Assembly (NCBI GenBank): GCA_944321845.1
Contig: CALUMT010000019.1
Location: 1-64,000, forward strand
DNA: 64,000 nucleotides
From: an uncultured Butyricimonas sp.
GTDB lineage: Bacteria; Bacteroidota; Bacteroidia; Bacteroidales; Marinifilaceae
Reading direction: 5' to 3'
How positions within the stretch are numbered: the stretch's first letter is position 1; every line of letters starts with the position of its first letter. The notes under the pieces are model-generated. The model did not search any database. It was given only the letters and a program-made list of their open reading frames with translations, and had not been told where the DNA came from. This document shows, piece after piece, positions 41,876 through 50,999 of this stretch. The position numbers and the translations under genes were made by a program.

Positions 41876-41911
41876 AAAAAGTCGTTTCCTTTAGCAGGGA
41901 AACGACTTTTT
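41876..41911. terminator. Bidirectional terminator
   Basis: Stem AAAAAGTCGTTTCC with GGGAAACGACTTTTT around a short loop. It separates the plus-strand sigma cluster from the minus-strand dehydrogenase. Confidence 0.85.
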
Positions 41912-41931
41912 CGTATTAATTTATTGTTTAC

Positions 41932-42864
41932 TTATCGGTTAACTACATTCGTGGGAGTCCCGTTGAAGAAATTCAGTATGTTGTCAACGGCTTCCTGTCC
42001 GGTAGCAATTCGGGTATCGATAGTACCGGTGGCATTATGGGGTGCGAGTACCACGTTATCCAGCTTGTAGAGGATTTCCGTGATATGTGGTTCTGCCTCA
42101 AATACGTCCAGGGCGGCACCGGCGATGCGGCGATTCTGCAGGCATTCGGCCAAGGCGGCTTCGTCTACCACGGGACCGCGGGCCGTGTTGATCAGGATGG
42201 CCGTGGGTTTCATCAGTTCCAGTTCCCGTTTCCCGATCAGGTGGCGGGTAGATTCCGTCAGCGGGGTATGAAGGGAGATATAGTCGGAACGGCGGAGTAA
42301 GGTATCCAGATCCACTTTCTCGTATCCTTCCACGGTGCTGTGCTGATTGTGGTAAATGACGTGCATGCGGAATACCTTGGCCATTTCGGCAACAGTCTTA
42401 CCGATATTCCCCATGCCGATAATCCCGAGAGTGCGGCCTTCCAGGGTGAAACCGAGATTCTTCATGACGCCCCACATGCTTTCCTTTTCCACGCGGAGAC
42501 GGCGGTCGCATTCCGTGATGCGGCGTGCGGCACTCAGCATAAGTCCCATCGTCATCTCGGCAGTTGGGAAGCAGACTGCCTTCGGGGTATTGCATACGGC
42601 AACCCCCTTGGAACGGGCGTATTTTATATCGATATTGTTGAAACCGACACCGAAGTTACTGATGAGTTTCAGGTTCTTGCCGGCATCTATAACGGAATTC
42701 TCTATCGGGCGGGTGAATATACCCAGAATGACATCATAATCGGGTACGAGGCGGATTAGCTCCTCCGTGGTGAAGTACTCACCCTCTGGCATGGTGACCG
42801 TGTGTTCCGGTCCAAGCTTGGCGAAAGATTCGGTCGGAATCTTGTAAGTAACCAATATTTTCAT
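41932..42864 (-). CDS. D-isomer 2-hydroxyacid dehydrogenase
   Basis: 310 aa. NAD(P)-dependent reduction of a 2-oxo acid. The Rossmann loop is LGIIGMGNIGKT. Catalytic residues are readable: Arg in NTARGPVVDE, Glu in ALDVFEAEP, His in LAPHNATGT. The start is KILVTYKIPTESFAKL. It resembles glyoxylate/hydroxypyruvate reductases and short PGDH-like enzymes without ACT domains. Substrate unassigned. It follows tsaD by 29 bases, same strand. Confidence 0.9.
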   Translation of the reverse strand: MKILVTYKIPTESFAKLGPEHTVTMPEGEYFTTEELIRLVPDYDVILGIFTRPIENSVIDAGKNLKLISNFGVGFNNIDIKYARSKGVAVCNTPKAVCFPTAEMTMGLMLSAARRITECDRRLRVEKESMWGVMKNLGFTLEGRTLGIIGMGNIGKTVAEMAKVFRMHVIYHNQHSTVEGYEKVDLDTLLRRSDYISLHTPLTESTRHLIGKRELELMKPTAILINTARGPVVDEAALAECLQNRRIAGAALDVFEAEPHITEILYKLDNVVLAPHNATGTIDTRIATGQEAVDNILNFFNGTPTNVVNR

Positions 42865-42893
42865 AATACTATCGTGTTATAAGTTTCTATTCT

Positions 42894-43913
42894 TTACATG
42901 TGCATCCGGGCGTCAGCCGGGGCTTCCAGGCCGATAAACTGGCCGGCGAGGTATTTATAGTATCCCGTCACGGCAACCATCCCGGCATTGTCCAGGGAAA
43001 ATCCCAAGCGGGGAATGAACACCTCCCAGCCGGAACGGGCGGCTTCGGCATGGACGGCTTTCTGGAGACCGGAATTGGCGGAGACACCGCCTCCGATGGC
43101 GATTTGCTTGATGCCGGTTTGCTTGGCGGCCTTTTTCAATTTGGACATGAGAATGTCGATAATCGTTTTCTGGAGCGATGCGCAGAGGTCTTTCAGGTTA
43201 TGCTCGATGAAATCCGGATCATTTTTCAGTTCATCCCGGATGAAATACAGGAACGAGGTTTTCAGTCCACTGAAACTGTAATCCAGCCCCGGGATGCTGG
43301 GCTTGTTGAAGGTAAATCGGTTCGGATCCCCTTCCTGGGCCAGCCGGTCAATCACGGGACCGCCGGGATATCCCAATCCCATAACCTTGGCACATTTGTC
43401 ATAGGCTTCGCCGGCTGCGTCGTCAATGGTTTGCCCGATCATTTCCATGTCGAGATAATCTTTCACGACGATAAGCTGGGAATTACCTCCGGATACAAGC
43501 AGGGTAAGGAACGGGAATTTCGGGTGACGGGCTTCCACCCCCGGTTCCTTGATGAAATTAGCCAAGATATGCGCCTGCAGGTGATTTACTTCAATCATGG
43601 GGATATTCCGCGCGATGGCGAATCCCTTGGCGAAAGAGGTTCCTACCAGCAAAGAGCCCAACAGTCCGGGACCGCGGGTGAAGGCGATGGCGTTTATCTC
43701 GTCCATGGAGACCCCCGCTTTCTTGATGGCCTGATCCACTACCGGGATGATATTCTGCTGGTGGGCCCGCGAAGCCAGTTCGGGAACGACACCACCGTAG
43801 GCTTCATGCACTTTCTGGCTGGCAATGATATTGGACAACACAACCCCGTCTTTCAGGATGGCGGCGGAGGTGTCGTCGCAAGAAGATTCGATTCCTAAGA
43901 TTACTACGCTCAT
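42894..43913 (-). CDS. tsaD: tRNA N6-adenosine threonylcarbamoyltransferase
   Basis: 339 aa. Transfers threonylcarbamoyl to A37 of ANN-decoding tRNAs. ASKHA fold: GIESSCDDTSAAIL at the N-terminus, the metal-binding His pair in NHLQAHILANF, DDAAGEAYDKCAKVMGLGYPGGP, and GGGVSANSGL near the C-terminus. Usual length. It is divergent from tamB, with about 50 bases between the chosen starts. Confidence 0.96.
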   Translation of the reverse strand: MSVVILGIESSCDDTSAAILKDGVVLSNIIASQKVHEAYGGVVPELASRAHQQNIIPVVDQAIKKAGVSMDEINAIAFTRGPGLLGSLLVGTSFAKGFAIARNIPMIEVNHLQAHILANFIKEPGVEARHPKFPFLTLLVSGGNSQLIVVKDYLDMEMIGQTIDDAAGEAYDKCAKVMGLGYPGGPVIDRLAQEGDPNRFTFNKPSIPGLDYSFSGLKTSFLYFIRDELKNDPDFIEHNLKDLCASLQKTIIDILMSKLKKAAKQTGIKQIAIGGGVSANSGLQKAVHAEAARSGWEVFIPRLGFSLDNAGMVAVTGYYKYLAGQFIGLEAPADARMHM

Positions 43914-43963
43914 GTTAATAAATTTGGGGTGGGGTATAAAAATTGAATCACCCCTACCGTGAA

Positions 43964-46900
43964 ATGTCCTGCAATATTAATAAATTTGCCTGCAATCTAA
44001 AATGGAGTATTATAAAAAAAGTAGTAACCATATTATCCCGGACCGTGGCGGGAATCCTGTTACTGGGATTTCTGTTCTACTTGGCGCTCATGACCCCGTT
44101 CGTGCAGACGAGGTTGGTACGCTATTTCACGACCTTACTGGAGGAACGGACGGGAACCACGATTACGATTGGAAAAGTCGATTTCCGACCCATCGAGTCG
44201 CTCATTTTGAATGATGTTTACGTGAAAGGTTTCTATAATGACACCCTTCTCTATTGTCGCCAGTTGGAAATGCGTGTGGATTCCGTTTCTTTTGTCAAGA
44301 GAAGTTTTACGGTCACGGAGTTGAACTTCAAGGAAACTCTGTTCAACCTGTGGATTCGTCGGGATGAACAGGGTGGGGTGACGAATGTGGAGATGCTGGC
44401 CGAATCTTTTTCCAAATTATCGGATACGGAGTCTTCGTCCCTTTCTCCCGTGAGTTGGAAGGTGAATCTTTCCAAGGTGAGCCTGGAGAATTGCCGATTC
44501 CGTTACATGGAGAATCTGTATGAGCCGGTGGATTACGGGATAAACTGGACGGATGTGGATTGTCGGGAATTGAATGCCGTGATATCGGGAATCTCGGTAA
44601 ATGACGAGGTGTATGCTTTATCGGTGAGCGGCTTGAGTTTTCTGGAAAAATCCGGATTCCGGGTGTTGCGGATGGGAGGGGATGTGGCTATCCGGGAAGA
44701 CAATATGCTGATCACGGGAACTACCATAAAGACGGCCAAGAGTGAGATCCATCTGGATACCTTGGAGTATAACTGGGTGCCGGATCGCAAATATTGGAAG
44801 AACTTCACCACGAAAATGCAGCAGTATTACGTGTTCTCGAATTCCAGCGTGAATTTTGATGACCTGGCTTATTTCAACGGCCGTCTTCTGGGCATGCACA
44901 ACACCGTGTCCGGGAGCGGTGTCGTGAGCAACACGGTCAATCATTTGGAAGGAAAGAATCTGGATTTGCATTTCGGGGATAACAGTTATCTGCGAGGCTC
45001 ATTCCGTTCCGAGGGATTGCCCAGTTTCTTCGAGACGGATTTTTCCATATTTTTGGACGAGTGTCAGGTGATGCCCGGGGAACTGGAGCAGATTTATATG
45101 CCGTGGTTGGACGATCATTATCTGAAATTCCCGGCGGCAGTCCACGAGGCGGGAGCCTATCGTTTTCTGGGAGAATTTCACGGAAAGATTGAGGATTTTA
45201 TTGTGAATGCCCAAAGCATTACCCCTGCGGTACGGGGAGGGGTGCGGTTGGCTTATAAGGCGGATTCTACGGCTTATTATTATTCCGGTCGGTTGAATCT
45301 GCACCACGTGGATTATCGGCTTTTTTCCGGTCTTACCTTTTTTGGAAATGGCAGCTTGTGGGGAAGGTTTAACGGGATGGAGGCCGATACGCTTTCGGTC
45401 TTCAACCTGAAAAGTCGGATAGGTTACCTGGATGCGCTGGATGCCCGTTTTCGGGATATTCAGGTGAGTCTGGGGATGGAGAATGATCACCTTTTCCTGC
45501 TTTCCTCCATGGATAACGACTACGCGAAGGCGGAAGTTATGGTGGATGGCCGGTTGTCGGATACATTGACCACATCCCGGGTACAGGGATTCGTGGATGT
45601 TCGGGAATGGAACAGGATAGGGAAGGACTTGCTGGGGAAAAACGAATCTTTCAGCCTGATGTTGACGGGAGATTACACGTCCTCTTTCGAGGATAGCCGG
45701 CTGAAATTACGGTTGGACAGCTTGAAATACCGGAACGACCGGGGAAGATTTGAATTGGATTCAGTCTCGATTGACAATAAAGTATTCGGAACTTACGACT
45801 ATTTGTCATTGCGTTCGGATGTCCTGGATATGTCCTTGGAAGGCTTTTGGGATTTGGAGTATTATACCGATTTGTTGAATCACCTGGGATATAACTATTT
45901 TCCGGCCTACAAGCATGCTCGCCACACGATTTTGCCCCCGGAAACCAGTGTGCAGGTGCGGGCGGAATTGAAACGGGTGAATCCCTTGTTGAAGGTGGTG
46001 TATCCTGATTTGCAGGTAGGGGGAGGAGCTTTAGTCGCCGGGGAATATGATTACAGTAACGAGAAAATCCGTCTGCAGGTGGAGGCGGATTCACTTGTCT
46101 ATGACGACTGGAAATTCCGGAATTCGGTTTTGCACCTGGAGGGGGAAGGCAAAGATGCGCGGTGTATTTACTGGGCAGACAAATTGGCCTACGGTAATTT
46201 CGGATGCTTGTACAACGTGAAGAACGTGATGCGGATAGGGGAGAATCGCTGGGATAATAATCTGTCCTGGTCGAACTGGCACAAGGAGACCTATAGCGGG
46301 AGTCTGTCCGCGAGTCTGCGTTTGTTGAAATACCGGGATCGTTACCTGACCCAGGTTCATATATTTCCGACCATGATGATGCTTGCCGACAGCGTGTGGC
46401 ACGTGGAGCGTTCCATGATCTTGTGGGAGGACAAGAATATGTATGTTGACAACTTTGCCATTCATCGGGGCAATCAGCGCTTTTGCCTGCACGGGCGGAT
46501 GAGCGAGAACGAGCGGGACGTGTTGACCGTTCAATTCGACCATTTCAATCTGTCGGAATTCAATAAGATATTGTTTGATAATCGCCTGGAGTTGTTCGGG
46601 GTGATAGATGGACAAGTCAATATCCGGGACTTCTACCACGATCGCCTGATTTATGCCGATATGGGAGTAAATGACTGGGGAATAAACCGTGACACCCTGG
46701 GGACTTTACAACTCCGTTCATATTGGGATTCCCCCTCCAAAGCCTTGTTGATAAACGTGGCCAACCAGATGAACGACCATGTCCCTCTCGTGGTCTCGGG
46801 TTACTACCGTCCTGTGTCGGATAGCCTGAATCTTTCCATGCGGCTGGATGCCATCGAGGTCCGCCATTTGACGGCCTATTTCCCCGATATGGTGAAAGAC

Positions 46901-48463
46901 AGTCGGGGAACATTCTCCGGAAACCTGCATTGGCTGAATGTTGGGGAAACTTCCCGTCTGAACGGTTCGTTGAGCCTGGACTCCGTGTCCATGATGCTCA
47001 CGGGAGTGAACACATCCTTCATGATCAACGACACGCTGGTGGTGAAGGATAGCCGAGTGGAAATGGATAAATTCCGCTTGCAGGATGCCCGGGGCAAATC
47101 GGCCGAATGTTCCGGTTTTTATGACATGGGGAACAACCGCTATGATATGAACGTGCAGTTTTCCAATTTTAAGGTACTTGATACCAAGCGGGGACAGGAC
47201 GATTCTTTCTATGGTCAGTTGTTTGTCAGCGGCATCGTGCGTTTCAACAACCGAGCGGGCAAGGATGCCTTGTCGTTGACCCTGCGACCGGAGGCCCATT
47301 CCGTGTTGTATATTCCCCTGACTTCGGTGGTCGAGGAGAACGAGGGTGATTTCCTGCATTTCATCAATACACGTCGGGGAAGACCCGACCGTCTGCCGGA
47401 GGAAGAAGGGGAAACTTTCGTTACCGGACTTGATTTCAATGCCAATCTTGAGATAAACAATAACCTGGAGGTACAGTTGATATTTGATCCCACGATTGGC
47501 GACGTGTTGAAAACCGTGGGGGCGGGGGATATAAAAGTTTCCCTGGATAAGGACGAACAGCTGAGTGTCTTCGGGGAATACCGTATAGAGAAAGGGGATT
47601 ACCTCTTCACCTTGAGCAACCTGATAAACAAGAAATTTGTCCTGAACCCGGGAGGAACCATCACCTGGAACGGTTCGCCCTACGATGCCTTGATCAACGT
47701 GAGTGCCGCCTATAATCTGCGGACCTCCTTGAACGATTTGTTGACGGGAACGACAAGCACCCTGGAGAAGAACGTGAAAGTACCCGTGGAATGCGTGCTG
47801 CACCTGAGCGAGAATCTCTCGAACCCGAATGTGCAGTTTGCGATAGAATTCCCTTCCCTGGATGGGCAGATGAAGGGGTTGCTGCAGAGTATGTTCTCGA
47901 GCCAGGACGACGTGAACAAGCAGGTCTTTGCCCTGATGATGATGAATAAGTTCTACACGCCGGACTACGTGGAGAAGGATCCTACCCAGGAGGAGCGTAA
48001 TGCCGGCTACCAGATGGGCGTTACCACGGCGAGCGAGCTCTTGTCGAACCAGCTCTCCCGTTGGCTCTCCCAGATCAGCGGTAACGTGGACATCGGCTTT
48101 GCCTATCGTCCCGGTGACGAGTTGACGGCCAACGAATTCGAGCTGGCCTTGTCCACCCAGTTGTTTGACGATCGGGTGACCATATCCGCCAACGGTAACA
48201 TGGTGGAGAAAGCCAAAACCAATTCCAACACTGCCATAACGGGAGATTTCGACGTGGACGTGAAACTGAATCCGCAGGGTACGCTGAAACTGAAAGCCTA
48301 TTCCCACACCGACGAGAAACTCATATACAATGCCACGGAGACGGTTCAGGGAATCGGTATCTCTTACCAGGAGACCTTCGACACCTTCCGGGAATTATGG
48401 CACAAGTATTTCGGCTTCCTGACCCGTAAAAAACGGGCAGCCAAGGAAAAATCCGCGAAATGA
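43964..48463 (+). CDS. tamB: TamB-like translocation/assembly module protein
   Basis: 1499 aa from the ATG at 43964; a TTG at 43943 would add seven residues. AsmA/TamB-type bridge between inner and outer membrane, thought to move phospholipids and help outer-membrane protein assembly. One TM helix near the N-terminus (TVAGILLLGFLFYLALM), then a very long beta-strand-rich region, and the TamB C-terminal domain from about residue 1120 to 1440 (LEINNNLEVQLIFDP, GDYLFTLSNLINKKFVLNPGG, GFAYRPG). A TAAATTTG at 43981 lies inside this frame, and no in-frame ATG follows it before the TM segment, so it is probably chance. A small frameshifted ORF overlaps the stop (ATGA). Confidence 0.92.
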   Translation: MSCNINKFACNLKWSIIKKVVTILSRTVAGILLLGFLFYLALMTPFVQTRLVRYFTTLLEERTGTTITIGKVDFRPIESLILNDVYVKGFYNDTLLYCRQLEMRVDSVSFVKRSFTVTELNFKETLFNLWIRRDEQGGVTNVEMLAESFSKLSDTESSSLSPVSWKVNLSKVSLENCRFRYMENLYEPVDYGINWTDVDCRELNAVISGISVNDEVYALSVSGLSFLEKSGFRVLRMGGDVAIREDNMLITGTTIKTAKSEIHLDTLEYNWVPDRKYWKNFTTKMQQYYVFSNSSVNFDDLAYFNGRLLGMHNTVSGSGVVSNTVNHLEGKNLDLHFGDNSYLRGSFRSEGLPSFFETDFSIFLDECQVMPGELEQIYMPWLDDHYLKFPAAVHEAGAYRFLGEFHGKIEDFIVNAQSITPAVRGGVRLAYKADSTAYYYSGRLNLHHVDYRLFSGLTFFGNGSLWGRFNGMEADTLSVFNLKSRIGYLDALDARFRDIQVSLGMENDHLFLLSSMDNDYAKAEVMVDGRLSDTLTTSRVQGFVDVREWNRIGKDLLGKNESFSLMLTGDYTSSFEDSRLKLRLDSLKYRNDRGRFELDSVSIDNKVFGTYDYLSLRSDVLDMSLEGFWDLEYYTDLLNHLGYNYFPAYKHARHTILPPETSVQVRAELKRVNPLLKVVYPDLQVGGGALVAGEYDYSNEKIRLQVEADSLVYDDWKFRNSVLHLEGEGKDARCIYWADKLAYGNFGCLYNVKNVMRIGENRWDNNLSWSNWHKETYSGSLSASLRLLKYRDRYLTQVHIFPTMMMLADSVWHVERSMILWEDKNMYVDNFAIHRGNQRFCLHGRMSENERDVLTVQFDHFNLSEFNKILFDNRLELFGVIDGQVNIRDFYHDRLIYADMGVNDWGINRDTLGTLQLRSYWDSPSKALLINVANQMNDHVPLVVSGYYRPVSDSLNLSMRLDAIEVRHLTAYFPDMVKDSRGTFSGNLHWLNVGETSRLNGSLSLDSVSMMLTGVNTSFMINDTLVVKDSRVEMDKFRLQDARGKSAECSGFYDMGNNRYDMNVQFSNFKVLDTKRGQDDSFYGQLFVSGIVRFNNRAGKDALSLTLRPEAHSVLYIPLTSVVEENEGDFLHFINTRRGRPDRLPEEEGETFVTGLDFNANLEINNNLEVQLIFDPTIGDVLKTVGAGDIKVSLDKDEQLSVFGEYRIEKGDYLFTLSNLINKKFVLNPGGTITWNGSPYDALINVSAAYNLRTSLNDLLTGTTSTLEKNVKVPVECVLHLSENLSNPNVQFAIEFPSLDGQMKGLLQSMFSSQDDVNKQVFALMMMNKFYTPDYVEKDPTQEERNAGYQMGVTTASELLSNQLSRWLSQISGNVDIGFAYRPGDELTANEFELALSTQLFDDRVTISANGNMVEKAKTNSNTAITGDFDVDVKLNPQGTLKLKAYSHTDEKLIYNATETVQGIGISYQETFDTFRELWHKYFGFLTRKKRAAKEKSAK

Positions 48464-48668
48464 TCAGACTCTGGAGATACTTCCGCGTGCTCTGTTTTGA
48501 CGCCCGCGAGCTCCATTGCATCCGTTACCTCATGCAACGTTCCACCTGGACGAGGGCAGCAACCTTTCCACCACCCTCAATAAGGCCGTCCTCACCACCA
48601 ACCAGCTCCGCTTTTTCGAGAATTTCCTTGCCGAGTTCGATAAACGCCTCCTCCGGGATACCCGTTAA
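48460..48668 (+). pseudogene. Small ORF after tamB broken by a single-base frameshift
   Basis: The ATG overlaps the tamB stop (ATGA). The first frame encodes 27 codons (starts MIRLWRYFRVLCFDA, ends LMQR). After about 48540 that frame turns Pro/Ser-rich, while the -1 frame becomes well-formed (FHLDEGSNLSTTLNKAVL to RLLRDTR, TAA at 48666-48668) with G/C-rich third positions. Restoring one T in the CGTTCC at 48538-48543 would join them into a 69-codon gene. No known family. It could be a real deletion, a sequencing error or programmed shift. Confidence 0.5.
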
Positions 48669-48931
48669 GTTTACCAGAGGAATTTCCCATGTACACCTCC
48701 CTTTCTATCCCGAGATTACCCCGCTGTTTACCTGTATTTTATATTGAGTATCTCCGTATCAATTCCGTATCAATTCCGTATCATAAGCGTAAAAATACGC
48801 AAATGATATGCAGATAATACGGAATTTTATTACAAATTATAAATTGCGAGTAGCCGTTTGCCATGGATAAGATTGGGAGGAACCCTCCAAAGAACAAATT
48901 ATACTCGAAGTTATGTATTGCGTTATTTTTG
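48669..48931. other. Intergenic stretch upstream of the OPT gene
   Basis: Apart from an 11-base tandem repeat (48753-48785) and the promoter of the next gene, nothing is recognised. A weak inverted repeat (GGGAGG/CCTCC) lies near 48875. Confidence 0.45.
48753..48785. repeat. Three 11-base tandem repeats
   Basis: TCCGTATCAAT (48753-48763), the same again (48764-48774), then TCCGTATCATA (48775-48785). The last copy differs in two bases. Short tandem array in a gene-free stretch. Confidence 0.85.
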
Positions 48932-48962
48932 TTTCAATTTTTCGTTTAAAAAATTACCTTTG
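48932..48962 (+). promoter_or_regulatory. Promoter of the OPT-pepT operon
   Basis: TTTC (48932-48935), 19 bases, TACCTTTG (48955-48962), 47 bases before the ATG at 49009. Confidence 0.55.
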
Positions 48963-49008
48963 GGGGCGTTAATATTTAATCGCGGAAATAATTTTTAATT
49001 TATATGTG

Positions 49009-50973
49009 ATGGATCAGGAAAATAAACAGTTGAATGCGCTCCCGGATAACGCGTACCGGGAACTTGCTCCGGGCGAGGAGTATAAGCCGATGATGCCGGC
49101 GGACTCGAAACCGAAGGAGGTGACACCCTATTCGGTGACATTTGGTATTATTATGGCAATCGTTTTCTCTGCCGCTGCCGCCTACCTGGGATTGAAGGTG
49201 GGGCAGGTATTCGAGGCGGCTATCCCTATCGCCATTATTGCCGTTGGGGTGGGAAATATGCTGGGTAAGAAGAATATGCTGGGACAAAACGTGATTATCC
49301 AGTCTATCGGGGCCAGCTCCGGGGTGATTGTTGCCGGTGCCATTTTTACGCTTCCGGCCTTGTACATTCTCGGGTTGGATGCTCAATTCTACCAGGTCTT
49401 CCTGTCTTCCTTGCTGGGAGGTTTTCTGGGTATTTTGTTGTTGATTCCTTTCCGTAAATATTTCGTGAAGGACATGCACGGGAAGTATCCTTTCCCGGAG
49501 GCTACCGCCACGACGGAAGTGCTGGTGTCCGGGGAGAAGAAGGGCAATCAGGCGAAGTTGTTGGCCGTGAGTGGTCTGATTGGAGGTTTGTATGATTTCT
49601 GCGTGAGCACGTTCGGCTGGTGGGCCGAGGGTATCTCTACCCGTCTGATGGGCTGGGGTGAGGTGTTGGCCGATAAGATGAAGGTGGTGTTCAAGGTGAA
49701 CACGGGTGCTGCCGTCTTGGGATTGGGTTATATTATCGGGTTGAAGTACGCGGCGATTATCTGTGCCGGTTCTTTCACCGTTTGGTTCGTGCTGATTCCT
49801 TTCATCAGTCATTTTGCCGGTGGACAAACGTTGGCGGTTGGTGAAGGTATTTCCATGCTGTTGAAGGATATGACTCCCGAGCAGATTTTCACGAATTATG
49901 CCCGTCATATCGGTATCGGGGGTATCGCTATGGCCGGTGTGATCGGTATTATCCGTCAGGCCGGTATTATCAAGCAGGCTTTGGGATTGGCCGTGAAAGA
50001 ATTGGGCGGCAAGAAAGCCGATGGCGAGAAAGTGGAGCGTACGCAACGGGATATGTCCATGCGGTTGATTCTCTCCGGGGTGATTGCCGTATTGATTACC
50101 ACGTTCGCTTTCTTCCAGTTTGGTGTGTTGGGTAATTGGTTCCACACGATTGTGGCCACGTTGATCGTGTTTATCATATCTTTCCTGTTCACGACGGTGG
50201 CCGCTAACGCTATCGCTATCGTGGGTTCCAACCCGGTATCGGGAATGACCTTGATGACGTTGATATTGAGTTCCCTGGTATTGGTAAGTGCCGGTTTGAG
50301 CGGAACGAGCGGTATGACGGCTGCCATGATTATCGGTGGTGTGGTTTGTACGGCGTTGTCCATGGCCGGTGGTTTTATCACGGACTTGAAGATCGGTTAC
50401 TGGCTGGGAACGACTCCCGCGCGGCAGGAAGGTTGGAAATTCCTGGGTACGGCAGTTTCTGCCGCCACGATTGCCGGGGTGATGATGGTGTTGAACCAGA
50501 CTTACGGTTTCGTGGGTGAAGACGCCTTGGTAGCTCCACAGGCTAATGCCATGGCTGCCGTTATCAAGCCTTTGATGGAAGGTGGTTCCACGCCTTGGCT
50601 GTTGTATTTTGCCGGGGCTGCCTTGGCCTTGATATTGACGATGATCGGGGTACCTGCCTTGGCATTTGCCCTGGGTATGTTTATCCCGCTGGATTTGAAT
50701 ACGCCGTTGTTGATCGGTGGTCTCGTTAGCTGGTACGTGGGTTCCCGCAGCAAGGATGAGGGTGTGAACAAGGCTCGTCGTGAACGGGGTACATTGATCG
50801 CTTCCGGGTTTATCGCCGGTGGTGCGTTGATGGGTGTGATTAGTGCGATTCTGAAGTATTGCGGTGCCGACTGGTTCATGGAATGGAGTGGTGCCGAGAT
50901 GTTGGCCGTGGTGATGTACGTGCTGATTATCCTGTACTTTATCTATGATTCTTTGAAAGCGAAAAAAGCATAA
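49009..50973 (+). CDS. Oligopeptide transporter, OPT family
   Basis: 654 aa from the ATG at 49009 (a GTG at 49006 is adjacent). Polytopic inner-membrane carrier, probably proton-coupled uptake of small peptides. A hydrophilic N-terminus (about 40 residues) is followed by about 14-16 TM segments. OPT-like motifs include AYLGLKVGQVFEAAIP, NVIIQSIGASSGVIVAG and GKYPFPEATATTEVL. Bacterial OPT proteins are about 600-700 aa. PepT copy 2 follows after 26 bases, then the C1 and M3 peptidases. The pairing of importer and tripeptidase supports a peptide cargo. Confidence 0.93.
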   Translation: MDQENKQLNALPDNAYRELAPGEEYKPMMPADSKPKEVTPYSVTFGIIMAIVFSAAAAYLGLKVGQVFEAAIPIAIIAVGVGNMLGKKNMLGQNVIIQSIGASSGVIVAGAIFTLPALYILGLDAQFYQVFLSSLLGGFLGILLLIPFRKYFVKDMHGKYPFPEATATTEVLVSGEKKGNQAKLLAVSGLIGGLYDFCVSTFGWWAEGISTRLMGWGEVLADKMKVVFKVNTGAAVLGLGYIIGLKYAAIICAGSFTVWFVLIPFISHFAGGQTLAVGEGISMLLKDMTPEQIFTNYARHIGIGGIAMAGVIGIIRQAGIIKQALGLAVKELGGKKADGEKVERTQRDMSMRLILSGVIAVLITTFAFFQFGVLGNWFHTIVATLIVFIISFLFTTVAANAIAIVGSNPVSGMTLMTLILSSLVLVSAGLSGTSGMTAAMIIGGVVCTALSMAGGFITDLKIGYWLGTTPARQEGWKFLGTAVSAATIAGVMMVLNQTYGFVGEDALVAPQANAMAAVIKPLMEGGSTPWLLYFAGAALALILTMIGVPALAFALGMFIPLDLNTPLLIGGLVSWYVGSRSKDEGVNKARRERGTLIASGFIAGGALMGVISAILKYCGADWFMEWSGAEMLAVVMYVLIILYFIYDSLKAKKA

Positions 50974-50999
50974 TGTTGAAAATCTAAATACATGAAGAT

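Noticed and set aside
42900..43898. A 332-codon plus-strand frame opposite tsaD
   Set aside because: Shadow of tsaD.
46718..48307. A 529-codon open frame on the minus strand
   Set aside because: Antisense to tamB with repetitive Val/Gly/His/Gln composition and no recognisable fold.
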